A program made the translations under genes and the position numbers. The notes beneath the pieces were generated by a model, which was not told where the DNA came from, ran no database searches, and saw only the letters and a list, made by a program, of their open reading frames with translations. This document shows positions 1 through 12,346 of a stretch of DNA of 64,000 bases, piece by piece. This stretch comes from Nageia nagi (Eukaryota; Pinophyta). The number at the start of each line of letters is the position of its first letter. Within the stretch, counting starts at the first letter, position 1. The DNA lies in contig JBITNC010000001.1 of NCBI GenBank assembly GCA_050084985.1, forward strand, positions 60,202,001 to 60,266,000, given 5' to 3'.

Positions 1-2050
1 CTTTAAATCTTGTTCAAGCATAAAAATTTTATTTGCAGTTTATGTCCATGCTTTCATAAAATCAAACATAGATTGGTTAGGTAATTGCTTAATTTTACAC
101 AAATCCTTGAATTGAACTTTTTTTGTGATATGATATCTAAAGTTTTTCAAAAATTTATGTATCAAATCCTCATACTTATCAATACTCTTTTCAGGAATAT
201 TAAAGTACTATTTTAATGCATAATATTTCAAGCTACTTGAAAATAAGTTTGCAAGCATATCTCTATCATGAACATATTCAATAGCTTCCTCTTGAAATTT
301 TCTAACATGCATTTTTGGATCTTATAAACCATCAAATTTTGTAAAATTCATTCTTTTTACCAATAAACAACTTAGAAATAATTCTATCAGTTAATGGACG
401 CTTTAAACAACATAAAAAAAATCTTCATCATCCTTATATATATCTTTTTCTAAATTCTTAATCCTTTCTTGAATTGTCTTTCCATTATTTGGCACTATAA
501 GAGGTTGCTTTCGTTGTTGGTTTTCCATTATGGATTTATTCCCTACATTTTTATTGATCTTTAGGGTTGGTGGTGGGGTTTGTAGTGGTGCATTGCTATT
601 TTGAGATGTTGGTTTATTTATTTTTTCTCTTTTAAGTTCATCCTTTTTTAATGGCACAAATGGTCCAATCCTATGTATTCTTTTGTGTTCAGGTTTATTA
701 ATAAATTCCAACATAAATTGTAATTATTGATCTTCATTAGCCTTTAGAAAGTAATCAGTTTCTTGAGCTTCAAAAATAGCAACAACCTTTATATAATGCT
801 CTTATTATGACCAACTAGGGTTATGTACATAAGCATTATTAATTACAGCAAAAACTTGTTTAGCAATTTCATCATCACACAAAATGCTCTTACCTTTGTC
901 CTAATTAGAATCCTCAGGAATCATATCTGGGTTATAATCTTCAAATGGGTTACCAAAGGTTTAGACTCTGCTTCACTCTCCTCATCAGCATTGTCAAAGA
1001 TCATCTCTTTCGAGGGTTCAAGATCCTCTGCTTCCATGTTGTTAGCAATGTGCGTACAATACACATCATTAACGATATTTTTCTTGATGATAAAAGCCCT
1101 CTATTTTATGGACCTTGCATTTTCATAAGAAAATAAACTATCCAAGGATTGAGAAGTTGCAAGATCCGTTGATAATAACTCATATTTTGTTAGGATATCT
1201 ATAACCTCTTCAGCATTGTTAGTAAGATAATACTCCAACTTTTCCTTACTAGATAGTGATTCCTTTATTGATTTAACATGGCTAAGAATTTTGTCTAATT
1301 TTTCAATTCCAATATCACTATTAGAAGTATCACTATGGCTTCTCAAGATTACATCATCAAAATCATAATCATTGATAGACATATTTAAACTTATTAGGGG
1401 TTTATCCAACAATATCCATTCCTTTGCTAGAATTTGTAGATTCAATATCATTATCCTCATCAATATCCATTCTATTATTGAGATTAGATTCCTACATTTG
1501 TATAAGTAAATCAAGGTTAACCGTAACATTTCTCTTGATCTCGTCAAAATAGACCTTACTTTTAGAAACCCTAGGTTGTTTTTCATTCAAATTCATATTT
1601 GGAATATAGATAGAATAAACCTTAATTTTATCATTTTCTCGAGCTATTACTCTAAGCACCTCAAGTAAAGGAAGAGATAATAACATGAATGGATTCATAA
1701 ATCCTAAGAAGGGATGCCCTAAAATGTAATCTAAGTGTGTAATAATATCGGGTTTACCAAAAATGTAAACCCTAAATTTGTATAAAATATGAATATACAT
1801 AATAAATAAAATTGATATACAATATAAGAAGAGCTAGATATGTACACTATATCAAATACAACAAATATACATGAATGGCATGCACTTGATATGAAGTGTA
1901 TGTACAATCCTCAAAAGCGAATGGAAATGAATCTTCGAAGGATTGGGACCGAATTGGAGGCGAGCTTGCAATGAATTTTCATATGCATGAATCAATAGCT
2001 TCTTCCACAAAAATTTGAAACCCTCGATCATCAAGATGCACATAGTTAAC
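1..2050 (-). pseudogene. Decayed Ty3/gypsy gag region
   Basis: Read on the minus strand, about 345 to 1 encodes a broken retrotransposon gag core: a K-F-D-G turn, an in-frame stop, then D-P-K-M-H-V-R-K-F and a helical segment (EYVHDRDMLANLFSSSLKYY), followed by KYEDLIHKFLKNFRYHI. This is the usual order of the gypsy gag domain and resembles the better preserved gag at 43417-45861. Upstream lie open fragments at 403-714, 1101-1586 and 1492-1800 in different frames, so several frameshifts and stops separate them. Those fragments are hydrophilic and lysine/glutamate-rich, as expected for the N-terminal part of such gags, but have no diagnostic motif. LTRs are not visible; the element continues to the left of the window. 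Family call fairly sure; the 5' limit near 2050 is a guess. Confidence 0.6.
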
Positions 2051-2482
2051 AATGTTGAATATGAAGAATTATGAAGTGTGTCAAAGATAGAAAGTTTTAA
2101 AGCTCAAAGTATAACAATTTTTCATAATAGGTGGCATCTAGAGACACCGTTGCTTGATGAAGATTGTAGGAGACAACCACCTATCAGAGATCTTATCATA
2201 TCAAAAAAAATTGATCTATAGAGGTCAACCTACTCCACTTGCATACATAGCCTACAAAGACATAGAGAGGAGTGAAGGCCAACCTCTAACAATAATATAA
2301 AACTTTGTTGTATTCAAGATAAATTGAAATATGAACCATAGCATATTGCATTGGATTGGCCCTAACATATTGTAATATCAACTTTATCTTGACATTTGTA
2401 ATATTACAATAAGTCATTTAAGAAGTCTAAATATGATTTATTAAATAATTAATAAATCATATTTAGGTATCTACATTAGGTA

Positions 2483-3520
2483 TGTACAATATATCATCTC
2501 AAGTTAATAGTATATTTTCACCATAATTAAAATCATAATATCATTTTTTATGATTTATGGTCTTAAATCACAAATTATCCACTTTTTTAATGCCTCAATT
2601 CCTCAAAAAAAATCAACCACAGATAATTACAAATCGAAAACATCACAGAACCTTGAAATTCTAAAAGCATCACACATTATAGCGTCATCGCTAAACCAAC
2701 AAGGGTTAATCCTTCTTGTTGTAACATCAAGAGCTTCTTTTTGACTTAAATTAATGATGTGATGGAACTCATTTACTTTCCATATATAAGCTTCATGCCT
2801 CATTCAAACCTATTGTATTTCAACAGTCTTTTTTGTCTACTTCACTCTTACACACCAAAGCTACACTAGGCACCCCTTTTCCTTTATTATATGTATTTTT
2901 TTGCAATCCCATTAACCATATTTGATCACCCACATTAATATGAAATTAAATTAAAAAACTTTATCAAGATGTATCAAAATGAGTTAAACTTTTATATATA
3001 AGGTATTTGACTATATTTTACTCTTTTCACAAAAAAAAAAAAAAAAAAAAAAAATCATTGATTTGTGGCCTAAGGAGCAATTTTCTTGGAAAAAAACATA
3101 ATTTTCAAATAAATCGACCAATATAACTACAATTACTCTAAAAGTTTATCTACTTTCATCAATCCAATCAAGCATGTACACTATATCATCTTAAGTTAAT
3201 GGCATATCTTCAACTTAATCAATAAATACCATTTCCTTTTACAAGCTATGACTTTAAATCATAAATTATTCACTTCTTTGGTGCCTCTACCCGAAAGAAA
3301 TCATGCAATACTCTCCTAAAATAATTTTTTTCAAAATGTATTAAAATAATCTAAATTTTTAGATAGAAAGTATTTGCTTATATTTTTCTCCACACCAAAA
3401 ATTTCTCAAAAATTCATTGGTTTATATCTTAAGGAATGATTTTTTAAGAAAAAATTAATTTTTGAATAAGCTGACCAATATAGCTCTAATTACTTTGAAA
3501 TTTTATCTAAATGACAACTT
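2483..3520. repeat. Diverged large direct repeat
   Basis: A block beginning near 2483 (ATCATCTCAAGTTAATAGTA and following) recurs near 3179 with many substitutions. The later parts match too: the stretch after the poly-A at 3055-3165 resembles 3410-3510 (both keep GACCAATATA and a TTTATCTA end). The first copy holds roughly 330 bp that the second lacks. It reads as an old tandem duplication in non-coding DNA. Confidence 0.5.
3031..3054 (+). repeat. Poly-A tract (24 A)
   Basis: An uninterrupted run of 24 A lies inside the first copy of the diverged repeat. The second copy has only short A runs at the same place, so expansion happened after duplication. No retroposon body or target duplication was found upstream. 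Confidence 0.9.
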
Positions 3521-4086
3521 TATGTAGTCACTATGTTTGTCTAAAAATAAAAATCATTGTTTCCCACCCTATAGAACATTTTTAATGCAAAAACTTCAAA
3601 GGTTTATAACTTAATGAATTTAATTTTAATTCAATTAAATTGGACTGTAATTTGTTAGTTATATTACATGTTAACTCTCAAATTTTCATCAAAAAAAATC
3701 ATAAAAATGTGCAAGATATAATTATTTTTCTTGAACCTCCAAAAAGAAATGAGATAAAATATAGATATTTTTACCTTCAAAGAACCAAAATTGACCACTT
3801 TGAAATAAACTCAATAATAAAAATAATATAATAATATCTTAATTATCTCAAAAAAATATAATTGAAAAGCAATAAATTACATAAATGACCTTCAATTCAT
3901 ATATTTACAAAATAACCCTATAATTTATTTATTACAAAAATGACCCTCAATTTTGTGAATCTTAATTGACCAGTGATTGTTAATTGTTGATTGTAGTGTT
4001 TGTTGGACACTCATACTTTATTCGCACAAAAGAATAACACTAACTCTACATTGCCCACTCCCCACTCCTTAATCATTCATATTATT

Positions 4087-4370
4087 TTATGAGCGTCTCA
4101 TACTTCAATTATTCAAATTGTTTGTTTAACATCTCTAACACTTTCTTCTCACAAGAAAAATAATCACATTTCTATGCTACCCATTTATGAGCATCTCATA
4201 CTTCAATGAATCAAATTATTTGCTGAGCATCTCTAACACTTTCTTCTCACAAGAAAAATAATCACATCTCTATACTATCTATTTATGAGCATATCATACT
4301 TCAATCATTCAAATTATTTGTTGAGCATGTCTAACACTTTCTTCTCACACATCTCTATACTATCCACTTC
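4087..4370. repeat. Three-copy tandem repeat, 98-bp period
   Basis: Units start at about 4091, 4189 and 4287 (98 bp apart), each opening with GAGC, a TCATACTTCAA stretch and CTAACACTTTCTTCTCACA. The third unit lacks the AAGAAAAATAATCAC stretch present in the first two. Non-coding. Confidence 0.85.
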
Positions 4371-4443
4371 CCAAACCATCCCTGCACTTTATATAAAAAA
4401 ATCATCTCAAAAATATTGTGATTTCTCTTATAACAAAATTGTC

Positions 4444-4515
4444 TTTATGAGTTAAAACTCCTCTGCATGTCTCAAAGTATTTATGAGTTAAAACTCCTCT
4501 ACATGTCTCAAAGCA
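4444..4515. repeat. Two-copy tandem repeat, 36-bp period
   Basis: TTTATGAGTTAAAACTCCTC begins at 4444 and again at 4480; the 36-bp units differ at about three positions. A short perfect palindrome (GAGTTAAAACTC) sits in each unit. Confidence 0.85.
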
Positions 4516-4900
4516 TTACATTCATAAGAGAGCCTTACAACATGGTAGATGTATGCACACTCTAATTCTTAATTGCAATCAACCAATATTCCTAAGACTT
4601 ATTTTCAAAAACCATTTTGGTATTTTAATGAATATTTGAATTATGAAAACTATTTTTGTAATTTACACTAAAAACAAATATCAATTAAAAAATAATTCAC
4701 AATAGTCAAACTAGAGATATTAAAAACTAATAAAAATCCAAAGATAATAACCACATCCAAAAAGCAAAATTTCTAATTTCTAATTTAAATTTATTCTCCA
4801 CATATATGATAGAATAAGGTAAATAAAAATATGATATTCCAATCATTATAACAAGTATTATATATATTTTTATTTATATAATATTATTTCTAATATCGAT

Positions 4901-5070
4901 CTCACATCCCATTCAGGTTGCAAAATGTTATCAACATATGTCAAATAAAATTTCATTACAAACAATTGTAGAGATACAAAACTCACAATCTCACATCACC
5001 ATTCAGGTTGCAAAATGTTACCAACAAATGTCAAATAAAATATCATTACAAACAATTGTAAAAATGTAAA
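4901..5070. repeat. Two-copy tandem repeat, about 90-bp period
   Basis: CTCACATC, ATTCAGGTTGCAAAATGTTA and ATTACAAACAATTGTA occur in the same order from 4901 and from 4990, with few mismatches. It is the third tandem duplication within 1 kb. Confidence 0.8.
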
Positions 5071-5878
5071 ACTTTAGTATTGGTAAAAAAATACTTATTT
5101 CAAACTTGTAACTCGAATAATCCTAGATGACTATGAAGACAGATTAGGATGAAAGCATTTTCCAAGAAACATAGAATAAAATTCAACAAACTTAAAAATA
5201 TATAATTATTTATAACTTCATTTCTTCTCAGGAAAGTTACTAACTCTCCATTAAAAATAAATCTTTAATTATAAACTAACAAAATTATATCATCATAAAT
5301 TTTATGTAATTACCCATCAAACTTATTTAATCCAGATTTAAAAAGATTAGCTAAACTATTAAAATAGATTAATTGATTATTAAAAAACAATAGTATAACC
5401 CCTACAAATAATGGCAAATTAAAATAATAAATAAAATAATTAAAATTTATTAAAAAATTGATAATAACAAAAATAAAAATAAACCAATTTATTATAAAAA
5501 CATCATCACCCAAAACATAGTTAATTCAATAGATAGATGACACCATCGAACAAAAGAATTTGTAAGTTTTGTAACCCAAATACATAGAAATTAATATTTT
5601 TTTTTATTCATCTTTGAAATTACTATTTGATCCATGAATTCTTACCAAGATAACCAACACAAGATTGATGATTTCAATATGAATCTTAATTTTATTAAAA
5701 ACAAACATTTAAATACACAATATATATTTTTCTTTGAAGAAATTTTGATAGATCATCATTCATTCATTTAATAATCAGTAATATTTCTGATGATCCATTG
5801 CTTCAACTATTCTTGCTTCCACCCAGGCTTCCACACTCCAGACCTTGAATTTAAGTTTTCATCTAAATATATACTTCT

Positions 5879-5954
5879 CCATTTCGTATACATTGCCAGC
5901 AGCAAAACAATGAGGTCCATTTCATATACATTGCCAGCAGTAAGACAATTAGGT
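5879..5954. repeat. Two-copy tandem repeat, 38-bp period
   Basis: CCATTTCGTATACATTGCCA at 5879 recurs at 5917 with T-for-C-type differences; each unit ends in an ACAAT-AGGT stretch. Confidence 0.8.
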
Positions 5955-7725
5955 GAAGTCCACAAATACAACTCTACAGTGGACATTGTAATTACTGTTA
6001 CATTCGAATGCAGGCTTTGCGGAAAAGGAAGATGTTTGAATACATTCCAAAAAATGTGCAGTGCATCTTAACGGGATTAGATTGTTAAATTGGTATGCTG
6101 CATAGCCAAATACCCTTCAACTAGGGTCATTGCATGCTGAATTGTACTGGCATCAGTTATTCTACTCGTTGGTTTTGGATATTATATCAGCTCCCACAAG
6201 TTAGCAATCACTACTGATTGCAGCCAATTACAAATGTGGCCCCTCCATCAATGGTCATGTGATATTCTGCAGCAACCAACACCTAGAAAATAGATCAAAG
6301 ATGGTTGTATAGCTCACCATTGATTTGATCAATGACCTAGGCGTAAATTTCTACCATGCTGCATAGGCCAACTATGAACCCATATAGAGATGCTAGGCAA
6401 GTTCTTCAAGCATGCAGTTCCGTATCCTCTTAAAGAAAAATAAAAGATTACTTCCTCATAAGATTAGTCTTACTGTTTTATATTTTGATATGTACCCCAA
6501 AAATTGAGCCAACAAAGTGCTGGGCCTAAGTAGATGCTGGCAGAATGCCAGAAACCATGCATCATATGCCAGGGCAAATACAACTAAAAAGCCTGCATTT
6601 TTGGCCATACCCAAAACGAAAACGAATTGTAATAGATATGGAGAGAGAGACTCGTGTTTCTAAATAGTAATGTACAGAATGCACAAAAGAAAATCGTTAT
6701 GCCGTTATGCTGAAGGATGCGTTAAAGTTTGCCATAGTAAAACTGCTTCAACCAGAGATTACATCCCTCAATAAGTAAAAAATGAACTGATAAAAGGCTA
6801 CTGCCCTTCCCAAATACTTCCCAAGATAAGAGCTCGACAGATCCCGAAACACAAATTTCATAGTTTGAACTTGGGACATAAGAGACCACAAGTCAGAACA
6901 CCTTGAAGAAATTGGAGGTCAACCATCATGAGTTATCATCTTAATGTAAGATGTTTTGGTATGAACTTGTTATCTGCACCTAACTGCACTATAAACTGAT
7001 GTTGCTTAAGAGCTAGATCGTGTCGACACATAGCTTGGGTTTTGGTAAAAGTGATTAATTGAGCTCTTCATCAAAATTTGGGTTGCTTCCCTTTCTCTTT
7101 GTAGGCGCACAATATGTAACTACAAACTTGATTAATTCAAAAAATATAATTTAGTGGAAATTATGCAGAGAAGGTTCAGAACATTTCCACCATTGGAAGG
7201 AAAATATTGAAAGATTGGCACTCTGTTCCCCATTATTCTTTAATGATCTGTAGCCTAAGTTTTAACAAACATAACATTATTCCCTGTTAACTCTTATTTG
7301 TCCTCAAATCGGTCATTCTCCTCCTTTCTCAACTCTTCAAAGCTGGTGATTCACATTGTCAAAAGCTGCTAATCCTTAAATCAGTTGTAGTTGAAGAAAA
7401 GCTGTAATGAACCTTTGGCAGCCACTGATATAAACAACACAGTATATTTAAAAGAAATCAGAAAAAGCAGTAAAGCTTCATCAAACCAAGACATCGCATA
7501 TAACAAGTTAATGACATTCTACTGAAAACTATTACCAAATCAAAGTACCATGACAAAAATTACAACAGTTGTCTCTACCTATTAGTCAACAATTGATAGT
7601 ATAAAATGCATGGTCACATCTACTTTGCTATTGAACCAATTCTCTATTGGCAACATTGTTCAGAAATTGCAAATGGTTGGCCCTCCGAAAAGTGGAACTA
7701 CACTGCTTCATGCTTCATTTTCAAA

Positions 7726-7863
7726 CTCAATGATCATATTAAAACTTAGCACCTGCATTTGGAACACCATTGGCCAATTTAACAGAGGTGATTTATGAAT
7801 CTCTTTACCTTCATAAATGATCATGCTAAAACTTAGCACCTACATTTGGAACACCACTAGTAC
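7726..7863. repeat. Direct repeat, 87 bp apart
   Basis: A block of about 47 bp containing AAAACTTAGCACCT and ATTTGGAACACCA occurs from about 7729 and again from about 7816 with four or five differences. Confidence 0.75.
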
Positions 7864-10263
7864 ATGTCACTGCTCCTCTTGAGTTCTACCTGGATCAAGA
7901 ACTTCCTATAAACTTTCTTAATTAACTGGTCAAGAGCATTAGAACAATCACTGACACAAAGATAACAGATGCTGGTTTGTCAAAGAAGGCACAACCATAT
8001 AACATTTTTCGCTTGGTTCTACAGAGAACAGCTTTCTATTTGTCTAGCCTGACATTCTTCCACCAATAGTGTCATTTCATGATGCCGCCACATGTGTGTG
8101 TTATACACACCACCATATATAAAGGACATACAAATTCTAGGTGAACATCAATGTTTTGAAGAGTGTTAAAGACTATTCACATATGCCATAGGCCCAACAG
8201 AGGGATGTTGGTGTCAAACCTAGTGATTGTTGAAACTGTCAATTACCTGTTAAGAGAGGGATCCTGTCAGCAAGTTCAGTTCAAACAAACATTGTGAACC
8301 AATCACAAAATTCTTCTTTTTCCACATTCAGCTCCTGTTTGTGAGTATTCAAATGAGGAATTGTTTGTTTTACCTAATTTCTTTGTTTTGGATGGTTTCT
8401 CTTTCTTTGTAAATAACAGAGAACTCAAGTATAAATGTACTTTAGACAATGAAGGTAAAAGAAAAGCAGGAAGGTGTGCTGCCCAAGAAAAAGTAGAGAG
8501 ATAAAACAAAATGCACTTTTTCGTTCTTTATCGATTTCTGGATGCTTCAGTATTTTAGATGCATATGGAGGAAATTACTCTCCAGATTTCCAAATGCTTC
8601 CAAAATTTAGATAACCAATTATCTCCCATTCCCTGCAAAGGTGAAGCTTCATTACTAAATTTAAAATTAGAAATCCACTGCTCTCACTAACAAGAAGTCG
8701 TTGTCCAAATCAGCCAAAGTTTATTAACAAGTACCTCCTATGAAAGGTAAATAGCATCTGTCCGACATACACCCAGATGATGTAGTAGGTAGGCTTGAAA
8801 AGGGCCCATTTATGTATTAGGTCAATTTCACACTTCTCTGCACATGGATCACGAAAATAGATGACAAATTGCATGAAACATCCATTTGATAAAAGGAGAT
8901 TTTGCTTTAAATTAGGCTGCAATTAATCCTGTTGCAAAGATCAGTGAAAGGTAGGAATATAATGGCATATGGCATGCTTAGGTGCACATATGCCCTCTTC
9001 TATGCAGCATATAAGAAGAGATTTTACAATACCAATTAGTCCGAACATATTACTATCTAGTATAACCTACAAATATCCTACTAAACACCAAGACAAAGAT
9101 AATATTTAATTAGTCATGTATTCTAAGAATTCAATACATGTCCTCAAGGGTCATGATTTATAGATCCAACATTCCTCTACACAAGTTCCTAAATAAGCCA
9201 TCTTAATCTATTCGGTTTCATCCTGAAGCAAAATGTTTTGAAAAACAAATTGTTTCATTTGAGTGGGATTCCTCTGGACTATAATACCAACACCATGTGA
9301 ACTTCAAACGGTTGCCATGTCACTTCAAACAACTTACTAATATTAGTCACACTTGCTGTAATTATAGTTAAATTTTCCTGAATAAACAACCGTCCATAAA
9401 AAAGAAAATCATGATTTAAGGAAGGAAACTTACAAAATAAGGGGTACCGAAGCCCCCATACGATTGTGTTTCTCACAATTACTCATGCACTGAAGTCGTT
9501 TTAAACCACTCTGGAGAGCCAAAACATCCTTAGCTGAACTGCAATGTTAAGGAAACACATGAGATCAGAGAGGTCTATTATTTCAATTAAATTTATTTTT
9601 ATTTTTTATTTTTGCATTTGTCAAGATGTCCTTCCCTAATTTATTGGTTTACTTATTAATTTCTGGAACCCAATGCATATATCGTAAAAGCGATCCTGAT
9701 ATTCTACATAAAATATATGCAACCCACCTTAAAGGCTTGTGCTTTAGGCACGAATAAATGAATTGAGATGAAAAGAAACTATAGATACATCAACACTTCG
9801 CAAAGTACTTCAATTGTGTTCAACAAATAATAATTCTGCAACAACAAAAAATGCCCACTGGTTAAAATTCACACAATTTTTCACCATTTCCCCCACCAAT
9901 GATTTAATTTACATGTGTTGTAATTTTCCCAATATACAACATTAAGGATGCTTAATGCAAAATATGTAAAACAAAAGCATCACTTCCTAAATACATATTC
10001 CTGGATGGTGCGGCATCCCAGTGTCTCATACTATCAATGCTCAAAAGAGCACCATATTTAACACCAATATCCATTCCCCGACCTAGATTGTAGTGTTACA
10101 AATTCATGTTCATCTCATACACAATCTTCAGAATTGTGCCTTATATTTACAGTTAAGAACAACAAAAAGAGTCCAGTTCTTTTGTGCCTAAGATATGATA
10201 TAATGTACCCCCTCCAATACTTGTAAAGAACCAAATGGATGTCTATCTCTTTTGGATTATAGG

Positions 10264-10764
10264 TTATGATTGGAACACCATATCTTCACCAAATAAATAT
10301 AACAACCGCTCCACAGCCCATGATTCCTCGGTTACCTCAGTTTCTGTTCTTACAGGCATCAAAGAGGATCTGCAAAGAGGGCATGTTTTGTGGTCAAGAT
10401 CAAGCCATCTGTCCAAGCAGTTCTTGTGAAAAATATGGCAACAATTCGTCAACTGTCTGATCTCTTCACATTTATCAAATTCATTGAGGCAGACTGCACA
10501 TGTATCATCAAAATCCACAAACCTCTCTGCTAAATCCTCAAAAGTTACAACTGGCAGGTACTCCCTTATCGTGTTTGTAATAGCTAAGGATGCACCAGAT
10601 GAGGACTTATCTGTCAAATCTGACCATTCCTGCTCCAGGAGATCAGCTAATCCCATGGATCTGAGAAACCAATATAATCCATTCTTGATGCATACCAAGA
10701 GAGACACTAAGTTGAGTAGGATTTTGGAGATGATGAACTCCGAGTAGTCGGCAGGGAATCCCAT
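10264..10764 (-). CDS. RING-H2 zinc finger protein, BRH1/RHA-like E3 ubiquitin ligase
   Basis: A 166-residue protein when started at MGFPADYSEF; an in-frame ATG eight codons upstream (10788) would add MTPEGFDI. I prefer the inner start because plant BRH1-like proteins characteristically begin MGFP. Order: an N-terminal hydrophobic segment (about residues 10-35, likely a membrane anchor), a linker, then a C-terminal RING-H2 finger with the ligands C-A-V-C, C-C-H-I-F-H-K-N-C and C-P-L-C in the C3H2C3 pattern. The conserved tryptophan of the E2-binding face is present (DRWLDL). Family knowledge: such proteins transfer ubiquitin from an E2 to substrates, and BRH1 was named for its response to brassinosteroid. 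The single coding exon is typical. No stops or missing ligands, so it is probably functional. Substrate and regulation cannot be read from the sequence. It is the only convincing cellular gene here. Confidence 0.9.
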   Translation of the reverse strand: MGFPADYSEFIISKILLNLVSLLVCIKNGLYWFLRSMGLADLLEQEWSDLTDKSSSGASLAITNTIREYLPVVTFEDLAERFVDFDDTCAVCLNEFDKCEEIRQLTNCCHIFHKNCLDRWLDLDHKTCPLCRSSLMPVRTETEVTEESWAVERLLYLFGEDMVFQS

Positions 10765-10789
10765 TATGTCAAAGCCTTCAGGTGTCACA

Positions 10790-11700
10790 AAAACGAGTCC
10801 TCAGCAAAAACTGGTTGTTTTTCTTGCTTCAGAACCTCAATTCACACGACTAGTCAAAGCATGGATTTATAAAATTAAAATTTCTGTACAAAGTTTGGGG
10901 TTCCCTAATAGGGTGTACAGGCTAAGAAAATGAATTTGGAGCCAAAACAATACCTGGGTTTTGTAGATCCAGATGTGTTGGGCCACAAACCACCTAGGTT
11001 CTATACACCCAAATGAATTTGGGATTACAAAGAGGTAACTTAAGCCAAAAACGACCTGCAAGAAGCTTGGCGGAATGCCTTTATCTTGCAACCCAATGGC
11101 CTTAAAGGATAAAGCCAGGAAAAAAGACTCGCATCCTAGCTGACCCAAATAGATAAAACTCTTTTGCAACTGACTCAAAACAATTCTAGGCCTCAAAAAA
11201 TGTCTCCTGTAAACACCCACAAGAAATTAGTGGCCAAAGGAAGTTTTATATCAATTTTTAACCAACCCACCAAAGATTGGGCTTGCAAAAGCCAACCCAC
11301 TCTATGAAACGAAAAAAAGAAAACAACAGATCTCAGATGACTTACTCCTGCAGTATGAAAAGCATATTCTTGAGCCGAAAGTTGCAATAGCAGGCCTAGA
11401 AGAAGCTCAGTATTCCTCTGCATCCAAAACAGGCTCTCAAAAACAATAAAACACGAAGGCTTACAGACGAATAACTACAGGCTTGAAGGCAGAGAACAAG
11501 GCAAAAAAGCCAAATCAGCAGCATAAGGATACTACTTTAGTGTGAACCCCGAAAACATAATCGACAATACTTGAAAGTATTGCTTGAAAACCTTGGGAAG
11601 TGGAAGGGGCAAAAGGCTATCCAAGGCTAAGGATATAACGCATAAAGCGAGGGTAAGGGGGAAGTTGTATGGTGCTCCTCCTTGGGTTTTAAAGACTTAA
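10790..11700 (-). other. Probable spliced 5' leader of the RING-H2 gene
   Basis: Upstream of the RING-H2 start on the minus strand is moderately GC-rich sequence without coding potential but with plausible splice sites. A donor reading GGA then GTAAGT lies at 11345-11340, and an acceptor ending TGTTTACAG lies at 11207, defining a 139-bp intron (11345-11207). A second donor, CCCAG then GTATTG, lies at 10953; its acceptor would be around 10800-10830, where more than one AG is possible. The remaining exon sequence has stops in all frames that lead into the RING frame, so it would be untranslated. This is inferred from splice-site patterns only. Confidence 0.4.
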
Positions 11701-12049
11701 TTGAGGCCAACTATTCCCCGCTGACATCAACTGGGCTCCTTGATGGGACTTAAAATTGACATCCACTGACACTTGGGGCTCACAGATTGCTAGTTGATTT
11801 TTCAAAAGTAGTTTCATATGTACCCAGAGGAATCATGGTCTTCCATTAAAATTTATAATTGATTTTCGTATAAACTTTGTATTACAACGTGACTATTATG
11901 ATCATGAATATATTGATTGAAAAAAGAAGATGTACCGTTGTCTAGTCATGGTCTGAGTCAGATGTAACTAGATGATTGGAACCCAACCATAATGCTTGCA
12001 GGTCTCACTAGTCACTACGGAGTAATGGGTGAGCCATAAAAAAGAAAAA

Positions 12050-12224
12050 TAATAAGAATTCTGCTGTGCTTTCTTGAATGTCAAGAATCATTAAGTTGAA
12101 TGGTTTTGCCTACAATTTGGACATCATCACCCCATAAGAACGTATAATAATAAGAATTCTGCTGTGCTTTCTTCAATTTCAAGAGTCCTTAAGTTGAACG
12201 GCTTTGCCTACAATTTAGACCACA
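12050..12224. repeat. Two-copy direct repeat, 97-bp period
   Basis: TAAGAATTCTGCTGTGCTTT begins at 12054 and again at 12151. The copies continue through a TTAAGTTGAA stretch and TTTGCCTACAATTT with about 10 per cent differences. Confidence 0.8.
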
Positions 12225-12346
12225 TATTTTTATCCACTGGCCCACAAAAAGTACAACCTAGGGCGATATGTGAATTTAAGGTGATGACTTTTGCTTTATT
12301 GCCTTGAGGAGAGAGACTGGCCATTATTCCATGAGCTGAATGCAAG

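Larger units (their letters stand above)
2051..5750. other. AT-rich spacer with local duplications
   Basis: No coding region is supported here. The sequence is strongly AT-rich and contains several local direct repeats, listed separately, plus a 24-A homopolymer at 3031-3054. Open frames of 60-70 codons are chance AT-rich frames without domain features. Confidence 0.6.
5751..10263. other. Less AT-rich flank of the RING-H2 gene, no gene recognised
   Basis: This stretch lies downstream of the minus-strand RING-H2 gene. It is visibly less AT-rich than the spacers on either side and shows no retroelement motifs. The proximal part presumably includes the 3' UTR. Short open frames (for example 5790-6071 plus, 8303-8509 minus, 9279-9476 minus) have no recognisable domain and I do not call them genes. 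Confidence 0.45.

Noticed and set aside
5790-6071. 93-codon plus-strand frame
   Set aside because: It spans a 38-bp tandem duplication, has no domain or plausible start context, and looks like chance open frame in less AT-rich DNA.
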